This document shows positions 1-7,304 of a stretch of 20,324 nt of DNA, in pieces; position 1 is the first letter of the stretch; each line of letters opens with the position of its first letter. The position numbers were made by a program, and so were the translations under genes. Origin of the DNA: Candidatus Rifleibacteriota bacterium. GTDB taxonomy: Bacteria; Riflebacteria; Ozemobacteria; Ozemobacterales; Ozemobacteraceae. The notes under the pieces were generated by a model. It had not been told where the DNA came from and made no database searches. It saw nothing but the letters and a program-made list of their open reading frames with translations. The DNA lies in the NCBI GenBank assembly GCA_017526725.1, contig JAFXRA010000037.1, positions 1-20,324 on the forward strand. The letters are read 5' to 3'.

Positions 1-59
1 CCTTTTTCATACCATTGATAATAATAGATGCCATTACTTCTTTTGAATAAACTGCTCAT
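1..59 (-). CDS. Tyrosine recombinase/integrase, N-terminal fragment (partial)
   Basis: Reading the minus strand from ATG at 59 to the window edge gives 19 codons, MSSLFKRSNGIYYYQWYEK, with no stop. A short basic start, then a Gly, then an aromatic-rich strand is the usual opening of the arm-binding N-terminal domain of phage-type tyrosine recombinases (pattern like 'slykR.ngiyy..y..Gk'). An AAGGA on the minus strand (75-71) could be the SD, although its 11-nt spacing is long. Only the N-terminus is visible, so the catalytic R-H-R-Y residues cannot be checked. The call rests on a short resemblance. If correct, a recombinase gene lies to the left, diverging from the SLH porin. Confidence 0.45.
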   Translation of the reverse strand, partial: MSSLFKRSNGIYYYQWYEK

Positions 60-266
60 AATATATTGATTCCTTTCATGAATAAAAAATTGATTTCCAC
101 AAAGAAGTTTTTTTCGATTCTCATTTCTAAAAAACAAAGTACCGTTTACCCAAAAAATGTACATTGTTCACAAATTTCGTACTCTCGAAAAAACTGCTAA
201 AGTTCTGATTCTGAGTAGCCGATATAAGCAATACAAAAAAATAAATAATTTTTTTGAAAAAATAAG
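60..266. other. AT-rich intergenic spacer
   Basis: This stretch separates the left-edge recombinase-like start from the promoter of the SLH porin leader. It is very AT-rich with several A and T runs. I see no ORF with an SD and no convincing hairpin terminator. A short TTTCG...CGAAA inverted repeat at 175-190 has no obvious role. Confidence 0.4.
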
Positions 267-295
267 TTGACTTTATGAATCGATTAGTTTATATT
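267..295 (+). promoter_or_regulatory. Sigma70-type promoter of the SLH porin
   Basis: TTGACT at 267-272 and TATATT at 290-295 are separated by 17 nt. This predicts a transcription start near 302 and a leader of about 212 nt before the ATG at 514. Confidence 0.65.
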
Positions 296-301
296 CACCT
301 C

Positions 302-513
302 ATCAAAGTTAAGAGATGAAAGTTAAGTTTATTAACAAACATCTCTAGGGGCAAAAGCCTTAAACTAAGTTCTAAAGCCTTACGAAGTAAGCTCACCAAG
401 AGTCAGAGGAAACAAGGCAACTCGCGATAGACTGGAAGCAAAAAAGTAAGAGCCTAGAAAAAGCAAAAAGGCAAGCTCCGAAAAAATTTTTTAATATATA
501 TAGGAGTTCTATA
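302..513 (+). promoter_or_regulatory. Long structured 5' leader of the SLH porin mRNA
   Basis: Between the predicted start near 302 and the ATG at 514 lies a purine-rich leader, much less AT-rich than the DNA upstream. Visible pairings are AGAGATG (312-318) with CATCTCT (340-346), enclosing GTTAA (322-326) with TTAAC (332-336); CTTAC (379-383) with GTAAG (387-391) across a GAA loop; GAGT (400-403) with ACTC (420-423); and GAGC (450-453) with GCTC (475-478). AGGAG at 502-506 is the SD, 7 nt before ATG. I could not match it to a riboswitch class I know. It may stabilise or regulate an abundant porin mRNA, or hold a small RNA. Confidence 0.5.
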
Positions 514-2139
514 ATGAAGAACACTTCAATTTTTGCTTCTGCTGCTATGATTCTTGCTACTGCAGCTATCGCTACTGCTAATCCATTTTCTGATGTTCCA
601 GCTTCTCACTGGGCTTATGATGCTGTAAACAGCATGGCTGAAAAAGGCATTATCCAGGGTTTCCCGGATGGTACTTTCAAGGGTAAACAGAATGTAACTC
701 GTTATCAGTTGGCTATGATCACTGCTAAGATGATCGCTAACGTTGAACAGATGGGTGGCAACGGTTCTGTTTCTAAGACTGACCTCCAGACTCTTGAAAA
801 ACTCACTGTTGAATTCGCAGACGAACTTGCTCTCCTCGGCGTTAAAGTAACTGCTCTTGAAGATGATATGCAGGTTGTAAAAGAAGATGTTGCTGGTCTC
901 AAAAAAGACGTTGATGGCATCAAGACTTATATGAAGAACGGCGGCATGGACAAAGTAAAACTTTCTGGCGACATTTTGGTTCGCAACTATGGTTATGCTA
1001 ATGAACCAAAGAATGGTATGAGAGAAAATCATGATCACAGAACTGAAACTATGCTCAGACTTCAGTTGGATGCTCAGATTGATGAAAACGTTACTGCTCG
1101 TGCTCGTTGGAATATGATCGACAACAATCGTGGTAACGAATGGAATGGTCAGAACAAGAATACTGCTGATGTAGAAGTTGCTTACATCCAGATTAAAGAT
1201 ATGTTCAGCTTCGGCGGCGACTTCAAGTTTGGTCGTGATTGGTATCAGCACGGTCATGGTTTTATCGTTCACAACTATATGGATGCTGTTAACTACACTA
1301 AGCGCTGCGGCGATGTAGATGTAGCTCTCAATGTATTCTTTGAACGCGATGGTATGGGTAATGATTATTTCAATATTTGGAATATCAATGCTGACTACAG
1401 CACCAAGGGTCATGATATTTACTTAGGTATTTATTACAATGACAGATATACTGGTATCAATACTGCTAACAAGAACGATATGAGAATTGAATTTGGTGCT
1501 AGCGGCAAGCTCAGCAACAACAACGATAAAGTTAAATATGACTTAGGTTTGGTTCACAGCAAACGCGAAGATATGGGTGCTAATGGTAGCGATTTAAGCG
1601 GTATGTTGGGTCATGTAGCTGTTAAGTATGATGATCAGAAACAACTCCAGGCTAAGTTAGCTTATACTTTTGCTGATGACGAATCTTGGGCTAATATCGA
1701 TGTTGAAAACAGCAACAGATATCATGATGGCGATGAAACCATATTTGAAGATCTCTATCTAGCTTCTTATATGGGTTTGGGTGCTAGAAATACTAACCTT
1801 AGATTCTATAACTTGAATGACCTCAAACTTGAAGTTAAGTATACTCTCAAAGACAATGACAAACACAGCTTCAGATTAGCTTATGACAACATCACTAACA
1901 AAGATGACAACAAAGGCAATACTTTTGCTGACAGAGCTGGTGGTGCTTTCAATAATGATCTCAAAGCTAATATCATCACTTTCGAATATACTTATAAACT
2001 TGCTGAAAATACTAGATTAAGACTTGGCTATCAGAATTCTAAGATTGAAGGCAATACTGGTGTTGCTGGTGCTGCCGCAGTTGGTATGGATGATGTTAAG
2101 ACTGATCTTTACTACACTGAAATCTACAGCCGCTTCTAA
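514..2139 (+). CDS. SLH-domain outer-membrane porin (first paralogue)
   Basis: This is predicted to be an abundant outer-membrane channel that also tethers the outer membrane to the cell wall. A signal peptide of about 22 residues ends in an alanine-rich stretch before NPFSD. One SLH domain follows (residues about 24-78), with FSDVPASHWAYD near its start and the FPDGTF and TRYQLA motifs. A heptad-rich coiled coil spans about 88-140. From about 148 the sequence alternates as in a beta-barrel and ends TEIYSRF, with the terminal Phe expected of an outer-membrane beta-signal. The layout is that of SLH porins that bind peptidoglycan-linked polymer through the SLH domain. Codons are biased to GCT, GTT and GGT/GGC, consistent with high expression. 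A strong promoter, a long leader and a strong terminator frame it as a single-gene unit. Substrate is unknown. Confidence 0.9.
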   Translation: MKNTSIFASAAMILATAAIATANPFSDVPASHWAYDAVNSMAEKGIIQGFPDGTFKGKQNVTRYQLAMITAKMIANVEQMGGNGSVSKTDLQTLEKLTVEFADELALLGVKVTALEDDMQVVKEDVAGLKKDVDGIKTYMKNGGMDKVKLSGDILVRNYGYANEPKNGMRENHDHRTETMLRLQLDAQIDENVTARARWNMIDNNRGNEWNGQNKNTADVEVAYIQIKDMFSFGGDFKFGRDWYQHGHGFIVHNYMDAVNYTKRCGDVDVALNVFFERDGMGNDYFNIWNINADYSTKGHDIYLGIYYNDRYTGINTANKNDMRIEFGASGKLSNNNDKVKYDLGLVHSKREDMGANGSDLSGMLGHVAVKYDDQKQLQAKLAYTFADDESWANIDVENSNRYHDGDETIFEDLYLASYMGLGARNTNLRFYNLNDLKLEVKYTLKDNDKHSFRLAYDNITNKDDNKGNTFADRAGGAFNNDLKANIITFEYTYKLAENTRLRLGYQNSKIEGNTGVAGAAAVGMDDVKTDLYYTEIYSRF

Positions 2140-2160
2140 TAGCTTAGCTTAAAGATTACA

Positions 2161-2195
2161 AAAAAACCTTCGGTGAAAACCGAAGGTTTTTTTTT
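2161..2195 (+). terminator. Rho-independent terminator of the SLH porin
   Basis: ACCTTCGGT and ACCGAAGGT pair across a GAAA loop (2175-2178), with the stem extended by A/T pairs. A run of nine T follows (2187-2195). It lies 20 nt after the porin stop codon. Confidence 0.93.
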
Positions 2196-2210
2196 ACTTA
2201 GATTATGCTA

Positions 2211-2320
2211 AATTAGGAATTAGGAGTGAGAAGTTAGGAATTAATTACATGTATAAAAAAGAAAGATAGGGATTAAGGGAGTAGGGAAACGAAGCTTACG
2301 CTTCTTAGGGAGTAAGGGAA
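2211..2320 (+). repeat. Left arm of the four-helix-bundle element
   Basis: The arm begins with AATTAGGAATTAGGAGTGAG at 2211-2230, followed by GTTAGGAATTAA, then GGGATTAAGGGAGTAGGGAA (2269-2288). A small hairpin, GAAGC (2291-2295) with GCTTC (2300-2304), separates it from AGGGAGTAAGGGAA. Most of these units recur in inverse orientation after the gene. Confidence 0.6.
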
Positions 2321-2347
2321 AAAAATATTGTATAAGAAGGAGTAAAA

Positions 2348-2752
2348 ATGGGTTATAGAGATTTAATTATCTGGAAAAAATCAAAAACGTTAGCGGTTAA
2401 TATTTATAAATTTACGGATTATCTACCTTCAAAGGCGAAGTTTTCTCTTGCAGAACAGATGAATAGGGCAGCAATATCAATCCCTTCAAATATAGCTGAA
2501 GGACATAGCAGAAATTCAACAAAAGATTATATACATTTTCTATATATTTCCAAAGGTTCTTTATCTGAATTGATGACTCAAATTGAAATTTGTTTAGAAG
2601 TTTATTCTGAATACAAAGAATTAATAACCCCTTTACAAAAACAATGTGAAGAAATTAATAAAATGTTAGTTAGCTTAATAATACAGTTAAAGAAAAAGCT
2701 AACTCGGAATAATCTCTTATTCCCTAACTCTCTCATCCCTTATCCCTTATAA
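2348..2752 (+). CDS. Four-helix-bundle protein, 23S rRNA intervening-sequence protein family
   Basis: This 134-residue protein belongs to the four-helix-bundle family found inside 23S rRNA intervening sequences (TIGR02436/PF05635); Avd of diversity-generating retroelements has a related fold. The opening YRDLIIWKKS (residues 3-12), the signature RAAISIPSNIAEG (40-52) and the helix YIHFLYISKGSLSEL (61-75) are diagnostic. The molecular function is not established; nucleic-acid binding is suspected for relatives. AAGGAG at 2337-2342 sits 5 nt before the ATG. The last 12 residues (LLFPNSLIPYPL) are encoded by the right repeat arm, so the C-terminus probably extends past the normal fold end. The gene is a lone unit between inverted arms and is not inside rRNA here. 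Confidence 0.88.
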   Translation: MGYRDLIIWKKSKTLAVNIYKFTDYLPSKAKFSLAEQMNRAAISIPSNIAEGHSRNSTKDYIHFLYISKGSLSELMTQIEICLEVYSEYKELITPLQKQCEEINKMLVSLIIQLKKKLTRNNLLFPNSLIPYPL

Positions 2753-2789
2753 TATAAAATTCCTCACTCCTAACTCTTAATTCCTAATT
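2698..2789 (-). repeat. Right arm of the four-helix-bundle element
   Basis: Read on the minus strand from 2789, the arm starts AATTAGGAATTAAGAGTTAG, followed by GAGTGAGGAATT, then AAGGGATAAGGGATGAG and GAGTTAGGGAATAAG. It mirrors the left arm in unit order. It overlaps the 3' ends of both the four-helix-bundle gene and rapZ, which converge here. Confidence 0.6.
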
Positions 2790-3659
2790 GTTAGTATTTA
2801 TGTCTCTATGAATTACAGAAGTAGCGATTCTAGGGTCTGAAATATTTCTGAATAAATATTCTGCGAAAGCTACAGAGCGATGGTGACCGCCGGTGCATCC
2901 AATTCCGATTTGAAGTCTGGTTTTAGGTTCGCTTATGAATAGTGGTATCTGATATTCAATAAAACCTTTGAGACGCTGCGCAAACTGTTCAGCTGTTTTA
3001 GATGAAAAGACGTAATTATAAACAGCATCATCCACGCCGGTAAGATGTTTAAGTTCGGGTACATAAAATGGGTTTGGAAGAAAACGAACATCGAAAATAA
3101 GATCGCAGTCTTCTGGAATACCATGTTTATATCCGAAGCTTACAAAAACAACGGACATAGATTGAGGACCTATTTTTTCTAAGGTGAACTTGCGAAGTTC
3201 TTCCTGGAGTTCTCTGCCGGTAAGCATAGATGTATCTATAACATAATCGGCTTTTGCCCTGGTCATTTCTAAGATGCGGCGTTCTTCTTTTATATCATCA
3301 CTAACTCTGCCACCTTTATTAAGCGGATGCTTACGTCGGGTTTCAGAGAATCTTCTAATGAGAGAATTGTCTGAAGCTTCTAAGAACAGAATCTTAACTT
3401 GTACGTTCATCTGTTTGATTTCGTCAATAGCAGAGAATAGATTCTGGAAGAAAGAACCACCTCTGGCATCAATTACAACAGCCAGTTTAGTCATGTTCCC
3501 ATTAGATTCAAGACAGATTTGAATAAATTTTGGTAGCAGGGCAGGGGGTACATTATCCATGCAAAAATAACCAGCATCTTCGAAAAAGTGGGAAGCTGTT
3601 GTTTTGCCGGCACCAGACATGCCTGTAATGATGATAAGTTGTATAACTGAATCTGCCAT
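2784..3659 (-). CDS. rapZ: RapZ/YvcJ family nucleotide-binding RNase adapter
   Basis: The 291-residue length and conserved blocks match the RapZ (YvcJ) family. In enterobacteria RapZ guides RNase E to a small RNA controlling GlcN-6-P synthesis; elsewhere the family is a nucleotide-binding regulator of less certain role. The P-loop is GMSGAGKT (residues 13-20), followed by EDAGYFCMDNVPP, where the DN(L/V)P signature falls. VVIDARGG is the Walker-B region, and GCTGGHHRSV (254-263) is the C-terminal ligand-binding signature. The final HRD (284-286) is normal, but the last codons and TAG stop lie in the repeat arm of the neighbouring element. No SD precedes ATG 3659, and the promoter predicts a start almost at the ATG, so the mRNA may be leaderless. 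The usual neighbours (ptsN, hprK, whiA) are absent. Confidence 0.93.
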   Translation of the reverse strand: MADSVIQLIIITGMSGAGKTTASHFFEDAGYFCMDNVPPALLPKFIQICLESNGNMTKLAVVIDARGGSFFQNLFSAIDEIKQMNVQVKILFLEASDNSLIRRFSETRRKHPLNKGGRVSDDIKEERRILEMTRAKADYVIDTSMLTGRELQEELRKFTLEKIGPQSMSVVFVSFGYKHGIPEDCDLIFDVRFLPNPFYVPELKHLTGVDDAVYNYVFSSKTAEQFAQRLKGFIEYQIPLFISEPKTRLQIGIGCTGGHHRSVAFAEYLFRNISDPRIATSVIHRDINTNN

Positions 3660-3666
3660 AAATTTT

Positions 3667-3695
3667 ATTATGGGTTAACTGATTTTAAAAGTCAA
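3667..3695 (-). promoter_or_regulatory. rapZ promoter (predicts leaderless transcript)
   Basis: On the minus strand TTGACT (3695-3690) and CATAAT (3672-3667) are 17 nt apart. A start about 7 nt downstream falls at or next to the rapZ ATG (3659), and no SD lies between. Confidence 0.6.
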
Positions 3696-3699
3696 GAAC

Positions 3700-3790
3700 A
3701 TTTTAGAGTAAAAGAGCGATAGAGAAAACAGAGCAGCAGAAAATTAGGAATGAGGAAATGAGAATTGAGAAGAGAGATGAGAGATATTGT
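3700..3790. repeat. Degenerate dispersed intergenic repeat
   Basis: The segment starts ATTTTAGAGTA (3700-3710), continues with AGAGCGATAGAG and CAGAGCAGCAGA, and runs into AATTAGGAATGAGG-type units. The same order (ATTTTAGAGTA, then a 'gcaatagag' unit, then AGAATTAG) occurs at 15260-15325. Its AATTAGGAAT units resemble the arms of the four-helix-bundle element. The rest of the spacer to 3875 holds no gene and no obvious terminator for the upstream porin. Confidence 0.5.
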
Positions 3791-3875
3791 AAGACCGTAG
3801 ACGTAGATAAAAATATTCTTGTGTAACTTGAGTTTTAGAAATATTTGGCTTGTAGCTTAGAGCTTATGGCCTATA

Positions 3876-5492
3876 TTAGAATCTGGTGTAGATTTCTGTC
3901 ATGTACAACTTAACATCTTTGTTGGTGGGTGTGTAGAAACCTTCTTTGTCTTTTGCGTTCTGATAAATAAATCTTATTCTTGTATTTGGAGATATCTGAT
4001 AGCGATATTCAGCAGTAATAAGATTGGTATCAGTTTTTATAAGATTGGAATTATCTTCTTGAATCTTATCGAATGCAAATCTGAAATTATGTTTATTTGC
4101 ATTCTTTAATCTGAAGCCAACTTGAGCTTTATAATTTTTTATGTTGTTTAAAAAACCATTAGAGATTAGAAGTGAAAGGTCGTCAAAAGGAGTTTCTTTT
4201 CTCATGAACTGAGAGTTGAAATCGTTACGTTTTATATTGGCTAATGAATCCTCGTCAGCATAAGTATAAGCCAACTTAAAATTAAAATCTTTGTTTTTAT
4301 CATATTTAACTGCTGCGTAAGTTAACCAGCCTTTTAAATCAATTTTTCTTCTGTCATTAGGATACTTAGCATATGATTCTGATCTGTTGTAAACACTAGC
4401 TAAATCATAGGTTAAGCCATTGCTTTTCTTACCTATATTACCTGAAGCGCCCATTTCAACTCTTATGTCTTTACCTTTTTTATCCAAGCGTTCTTGAGGA
4501 TTTGATATACGATTATTTACAATATTATAAGCCCAGTCTCGGCTATTATAATAAAAACCTAGATATAGTTTCTGGTTTTTATAGTAATAATCTATATTGA
4601 TATTCCAAATGTTTAAATAATCTTTCTGATTTAAAGAATTGTTTCTGTCATAGAAGAAATTGAAAGCCAGGTTAGCATTTTTAACAGGTTTAGAGAAACT
4701 AATGGCGTCCATAAAATCATGAACAACCAAACCATGACCATGGCTGTACCAATCACGACCTATTTTTATTGTTTCATTTGAATTTAAAACATTCTTTAAT
4801 TTTAAATAAGCTCTTTCAACACTGCCTGTATTTTTATTGCGACCATCCCATTCATTTGGATTGCGAACTCCAGGATTGTTATTTACGTCTTCTATTAGAT
4901 TCCAGCTGGCGTGGGCAGATATTTTGTCGCTGATTTTTGTGTCGAGATGTATTCTGAAAATACTTTCTGTTCTATGGTTATGTTCTGCTCTGTTGTTATT
5001 GTTTCTGTTATAACCTTCAGAACCGAAATTTCTGACTAATACATCACCGGAGATTTTTACCTTGTCGTTTCCACCATTTTTAATAAAATCTTTTAAGTTT
5101 TTAACGTCTGTTTTTAAGTTAGAAACGTCTTTTTTTATTCCGTATAATTCTTTTTCAAGTGATTTAACAGAAATATTCATCAATGATAATTCATCTGCAA
5201 ATTCCATTGTGAGTCTTTCTACTACTTTTAAATCTGCTCTTGAAACTGTTTCTGGTTTTTGTTCTATACTGGCAAGCATTCTTGAGATGACAACGGCAAG
5301 ATGATAGCGGCTGACAACTTTATTGCCGCCGAAAGTGCCGTCTTCATAGCCTTTTAGAATCCCCTTTTCTGTAAGGCTGTTAATAGCATCAAAAGCCCAG
5401 TGTCCTTGAGGAACATCGGAAAAAGGACCAGCAAACGCAATTAGATTACAAACTAATAGCATTAATATTGAAAAGAGGATTATTTTTCTCAT
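3876..5492 (-). CDS. SLH-domain outer-membrane porin (second paralogue)
   Basis: This is a 538-residue paralogue of the porin at 514-2139. The signal peptide of about 21 residues ends AFA before GPFSD. The SLH domain (about 22-78) has FSDVPQGHWAFD, YEDGTF and SRYHLA. A coiled coil follows at about 88-140, then KVKISGDVLVRNFG, matching KVKLSGDILVRNYG of the first copy. The barrel ends TEIYTRF. The two copies align along their whole length but differ clearly, especially in barrel loops. This copy is richer in AAT, AAA and TTT codons and lacks the long leader, suggesting lower expression. It has its own TTGACA/TAGAAT promoter; GGAG stands 12 nt before ATG, longer than ideal. No terminator is obvious before rapZ. 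Confidence 0.9.
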   Translation of the reverse strand: MRKIILFSILMLLVCNLIAFAGPFSDVPQGHWAFDAINSLTEKGILKGYEDGTFGGNKVVSRYHLAVVISRMLASIEQKPETVSRADLKVVERLTMEFADELSLMNISVKSLEKELYGIKKDVSNLKTDVKNLKDFIKNGGNDKVKISGDVLVRNFGSEGYNRNNNNRAEHNHRTESIFRIHLDTKISDKISAHASWNLIEDVNNNPGVRNPNEWDGRNKNTGSVERAYLKLKNVLNSNETIKIGRDWYSHGHGLVVHDFMDAISFSKPVKNANLAFNFFYDRNNSLNQKDYLNIWNINIDYYYKNQKLYLGFYYNSRDWAYNIVNNRISNPQERLDKKGKDIRVEMGASGNIGKKSNGLTYDLASVYNRSESYAKYPNDRRKIDLKGWLTYAAVKYDKNKDFNFKLAYTYADEDSLANIKRNDFNSQFMRKETPFDDLSLLISNGFLNNIKNYKAQVGFRLKNANKHNFRFAFDKIQEDNSNLIKTDTNLITAEYRYQISPNTRIRFIYQNAKDKEGFYTPTNKDVKLYMTEIYTRF

Positions 5493-5533
5493 TTAAAAAG
5501 GTATCTCCAAAAGAATGCTTTCAATGTACAAAA

Positions 5534-5562
5534 ATTCTATCTTATTTGTTTACAACTGTCAA
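5534..5562 (-). promoter_or_regulatory. Promoter of the second SLH porin
   Basis: On the minus strand a perfect TTGACA (5562-5557) is followed after 17 nt by TAGAAT (5539-5534). The predicted leader is only about 35 nt, in contrast with the ~212-nt leader of the first porin. The -35 box ends 5 nt from the stop codon of the upstream glycosyltransferase gene. Confidence 0.75.
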
Positions 5563-5567
5563 TTTTA

Positions 5568-7295
5568 TTAATCTTTGTTTAGTTTGTAACGCATAACTTC
5601 TATGACGAATAGAGGTATTTCCATTATTCTATAGATACGTTTAGGTTCTAGGCAAAGGCGGAAAAGCCATTCCATACCAAATCTCTGCATCCATTTCGGG
5701 GCTCTTGGCAAGGTTCCTGAAATTACATCAAAACTTCCACCGACGCCAATAGCTACAGCGTTATTTGCATAGTCTCGCAATTTGGTTATGAAATCTTCCT
5801 GTCGAGGTACTCCAAGAGCTACGAAAACAATATTTGCTTTGCTGTCTTTAATTTTCTGAAGCATTTTTGTTTCTTCGTCAGAATCTTTAGCAAAGTAGCC
5901 GTGTTCAACGCCGACTATATTGGCTTTTGTTTTTTCTTTTAGAATTTCAGCAGCTTTTTCTGCTATTCCAGGTTTACCACCTATTAAGAAAATTCTATAA
6001 TTGCTGTTGTTTCTAGAATTTTCGCAAATATCACCAACTAATGCAACACCGGGAACGCGGCTTGGAAGAGGGGTTGCTATGAAGTCGGCGGCCCAGACTA
6101 TTCCAGCGCCATCAGGAACTACCATTTCTGCTCTATCCATTATTTTTTTAAATTCAGGATCATTATGATTTCTTACTAAGGCCAATGAATCTGCTGTAAT
6201 AATATGCATGAAACCAGAATCAGAGGTTGAAATATGAGAATCTATTCTTTTTAGAACTTCCTGAGGCATTATTGCATCGATTTTGGTTCCAAGAATATCG
6301 ATTTTGTTGTCTTTAATTTCATCTACTGAAAGTTTTCTTGCGAAGGTTTTTATAAAGCTGGTCATGCTTAAAAAGAGCAGGGCTAATAGACAAAGATAGC
6401 CGAATAATGGGGCTTTTAGAATAACAAGAAGACCAGTGAAATTAAGGCAAAGAAATATCAGAGCAGAGAAGTTTATTGTTTTTTCTCTGTTTAAAGACCA
6501 TCTCCAGCCGTGTTTGTCTTCGTTATCTGTCTTGTGAAGACGATTGCCAAAATAAGAAGTGACAATCATCAGGCTGATAAAAGCTATGGGATATAAAATT
6601 GCCATTGCTGGAATGAAAAAACTGAATAAAATTAAATTCCCCGTAGGTTCTATAAGTGAAACCAGACCTAAAGCCACTCCAGAGGCTAATATTCCTGAGT
6701 TGCTTATTAATATTCGGTAGCCAGAACAGGTATGTACTATTGTAGCAACGGAATAAGTTGCTAATGCAAGATCTATAAGAGTTAAAATTATGTTATAGCT
6801 GCTTGAATTAAACATGAACAGCATATGGGTAATAGCCGAGGTTGAAATTAGAATGAAAGGCATTTCGTAGACTAGGCTGGAAATTTTCAGACAAACTAGT
6901 AGAACCATGATAAAACATGCATAGGTTGCTAATTTTGTGGGGCTTATTCCCGGAATGTAAAAATAAATAGATAATATTGCACAAATCAGTGCGATAATGA
7001 ATACTAGAAGTTTTGAAATCCTGTATTTGTCTCTTAGATAGCCTATTGTTGCAAAAAGAATTACAATAATCAGTATTTTATAGTCTATTTCAGCATTTGG
7101 TATAGATGTTTTGTTCAGGTAATAGCCGCAGATAATGCCTAAAAGAGAACCGAATAGAGGCAATGCGCCAGCATATTTTTCATAGGGTTTAAGTTTGTAA
7201 GGAAAATTAAACGATATTTTGCTGGCTATATAGGTAAATGTTATCATGCCCATCAAGGCAAGAGTTATCGAAGATATTAAAACGTCTAACCGCAT
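5568..7295 (-). CDS. MraY/WecA-like membrane domain fused to WecG/TagA/CpsF glycosyltransferase
   Basis: The 575-residue protein has two parts. Residues 1-325 hold about ten hydrophobic segments in the pattern of the MraY/WecA phosphoglycosyl transferase family. The catalytic motifs are worn: the DD motif position reads IGYLRDKYRIS (84-94), the NxxNxxDG region reads HTCSGYRILISNSG (188-201), and the HxHH loop is near HKTDNEDKHGW (254-264). Residues 330-575 are a full WecG/TagA/CpsF (GT26) domain with PDGAG (394-398), LIGGKPG (437-443), LGVPRQE (494-500), GVGGSFDVISG (517-527), RAPKW (531-535) and EWLFRL (542-547). Such enzymes move a sugar onto a lipid-linked saccharide for envelope or wall polymers. 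The Asn often seen in TxN is Asp here (TAD, 367-369). No SD is visible; it starts 9 nt after the upstream small membrane gene and may be translationally coupled. Confidence 0.88.
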   Translation of the reverse strand: MRLDVLISSITLALMGMITFTYIASKISFNFPYKLKPYEKYAGALPLFGSLLGIICGYYLNKTSIPNAEIDYKILIIVILFATIGYLRDKYRISKLLVFIIALICAILSIYFYIPGISPTKLATYACFIMVLLVCLKISSLVYEMPFILISTSAITHMLFMFNSSSYNIILTLIDLALATYSVATIVHTCSGYRILISNSGILASGVALGLVSLIEPTGNLILFSFFIPAMAILYPIAFISLMIVTSYFGNRLHKTDNEDKHGWRWSLNREKTINFSALIFLCLNFTGLLVILKAPLFGYLCLLALLFLSMTSFIKTFARKLSVDEIKDNKIDILGTKIDAIMPQEVLKRIDSHISTSDSGFMHIITADSLALVRNHNDPEFKKIMDRAEMVVPDGAGIVWAADFIATPLPSRVPGVALVGDICENSRNNSNYRIFLIGGKPGIAEKAAEILKEKTKANIVGVEHGYFAKDSDEETKMLQKIKDSKANIVFVALGVPRQEDFITKLRDYANNAVAIGVGGSFDVISGTLPRAPKWMQRFGMEWLFRLCLEPKRIYRIMEIPLFVIEVMRYKLNKD

Positions 7296-7304
7296 GGTTG
7301 CTGT

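Larger units (their letters stand above)
2211..2789. mobile_element. Candidate four-helix-bundle (IVS-protein) element with inverted arms
   Basis: A gene of the 23S rRNA intervening-sequence protein family (2348-2752) is bracketed by matching arms in inverted orientation. Each arm, read inward, begins with an AATTAGGAATTA unit followed by GAGT/TTAGGA variants and then an AAGGGA-type unit. The left arm is about 2211-2320 and the right arm about 2698-2789. The arms are imperfect, and I see no clean target-site duplication or transposase. The right arm supplies the last Asn codon and the stop codon of rapZ, as expected if the element landed at the end of that gene. Mobility is inferred. Confidence 0.45.

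Noticed and set aside
302..480. Cyclic-di-GMP (GEMM) riboswitch in the porin leader, suggested by GGGGCAAAAGCC
   Set aside because: The other conserved parts of the GEMM core and its two-stem layout are not present in order.
526..1413. Long open frame on the minus strand opposite the first SLH porin (295 codons)
   Set aside because: It is antisense to a clear porin with biased codons, has no SD and reads as compositionally odd protein with no domain.
2211..2320. TTAGGAATT-type repeats as a possible CRISPR array
   Set aside because: Units are short and degenerate with no spacers of uniform length, and no cas genes are nearby.
3274..3522. 82-codon plus-strand frame opposite rapZ
   Set aside because: It is antisense to the well-conserved middle of rapZ with no SD or domain.
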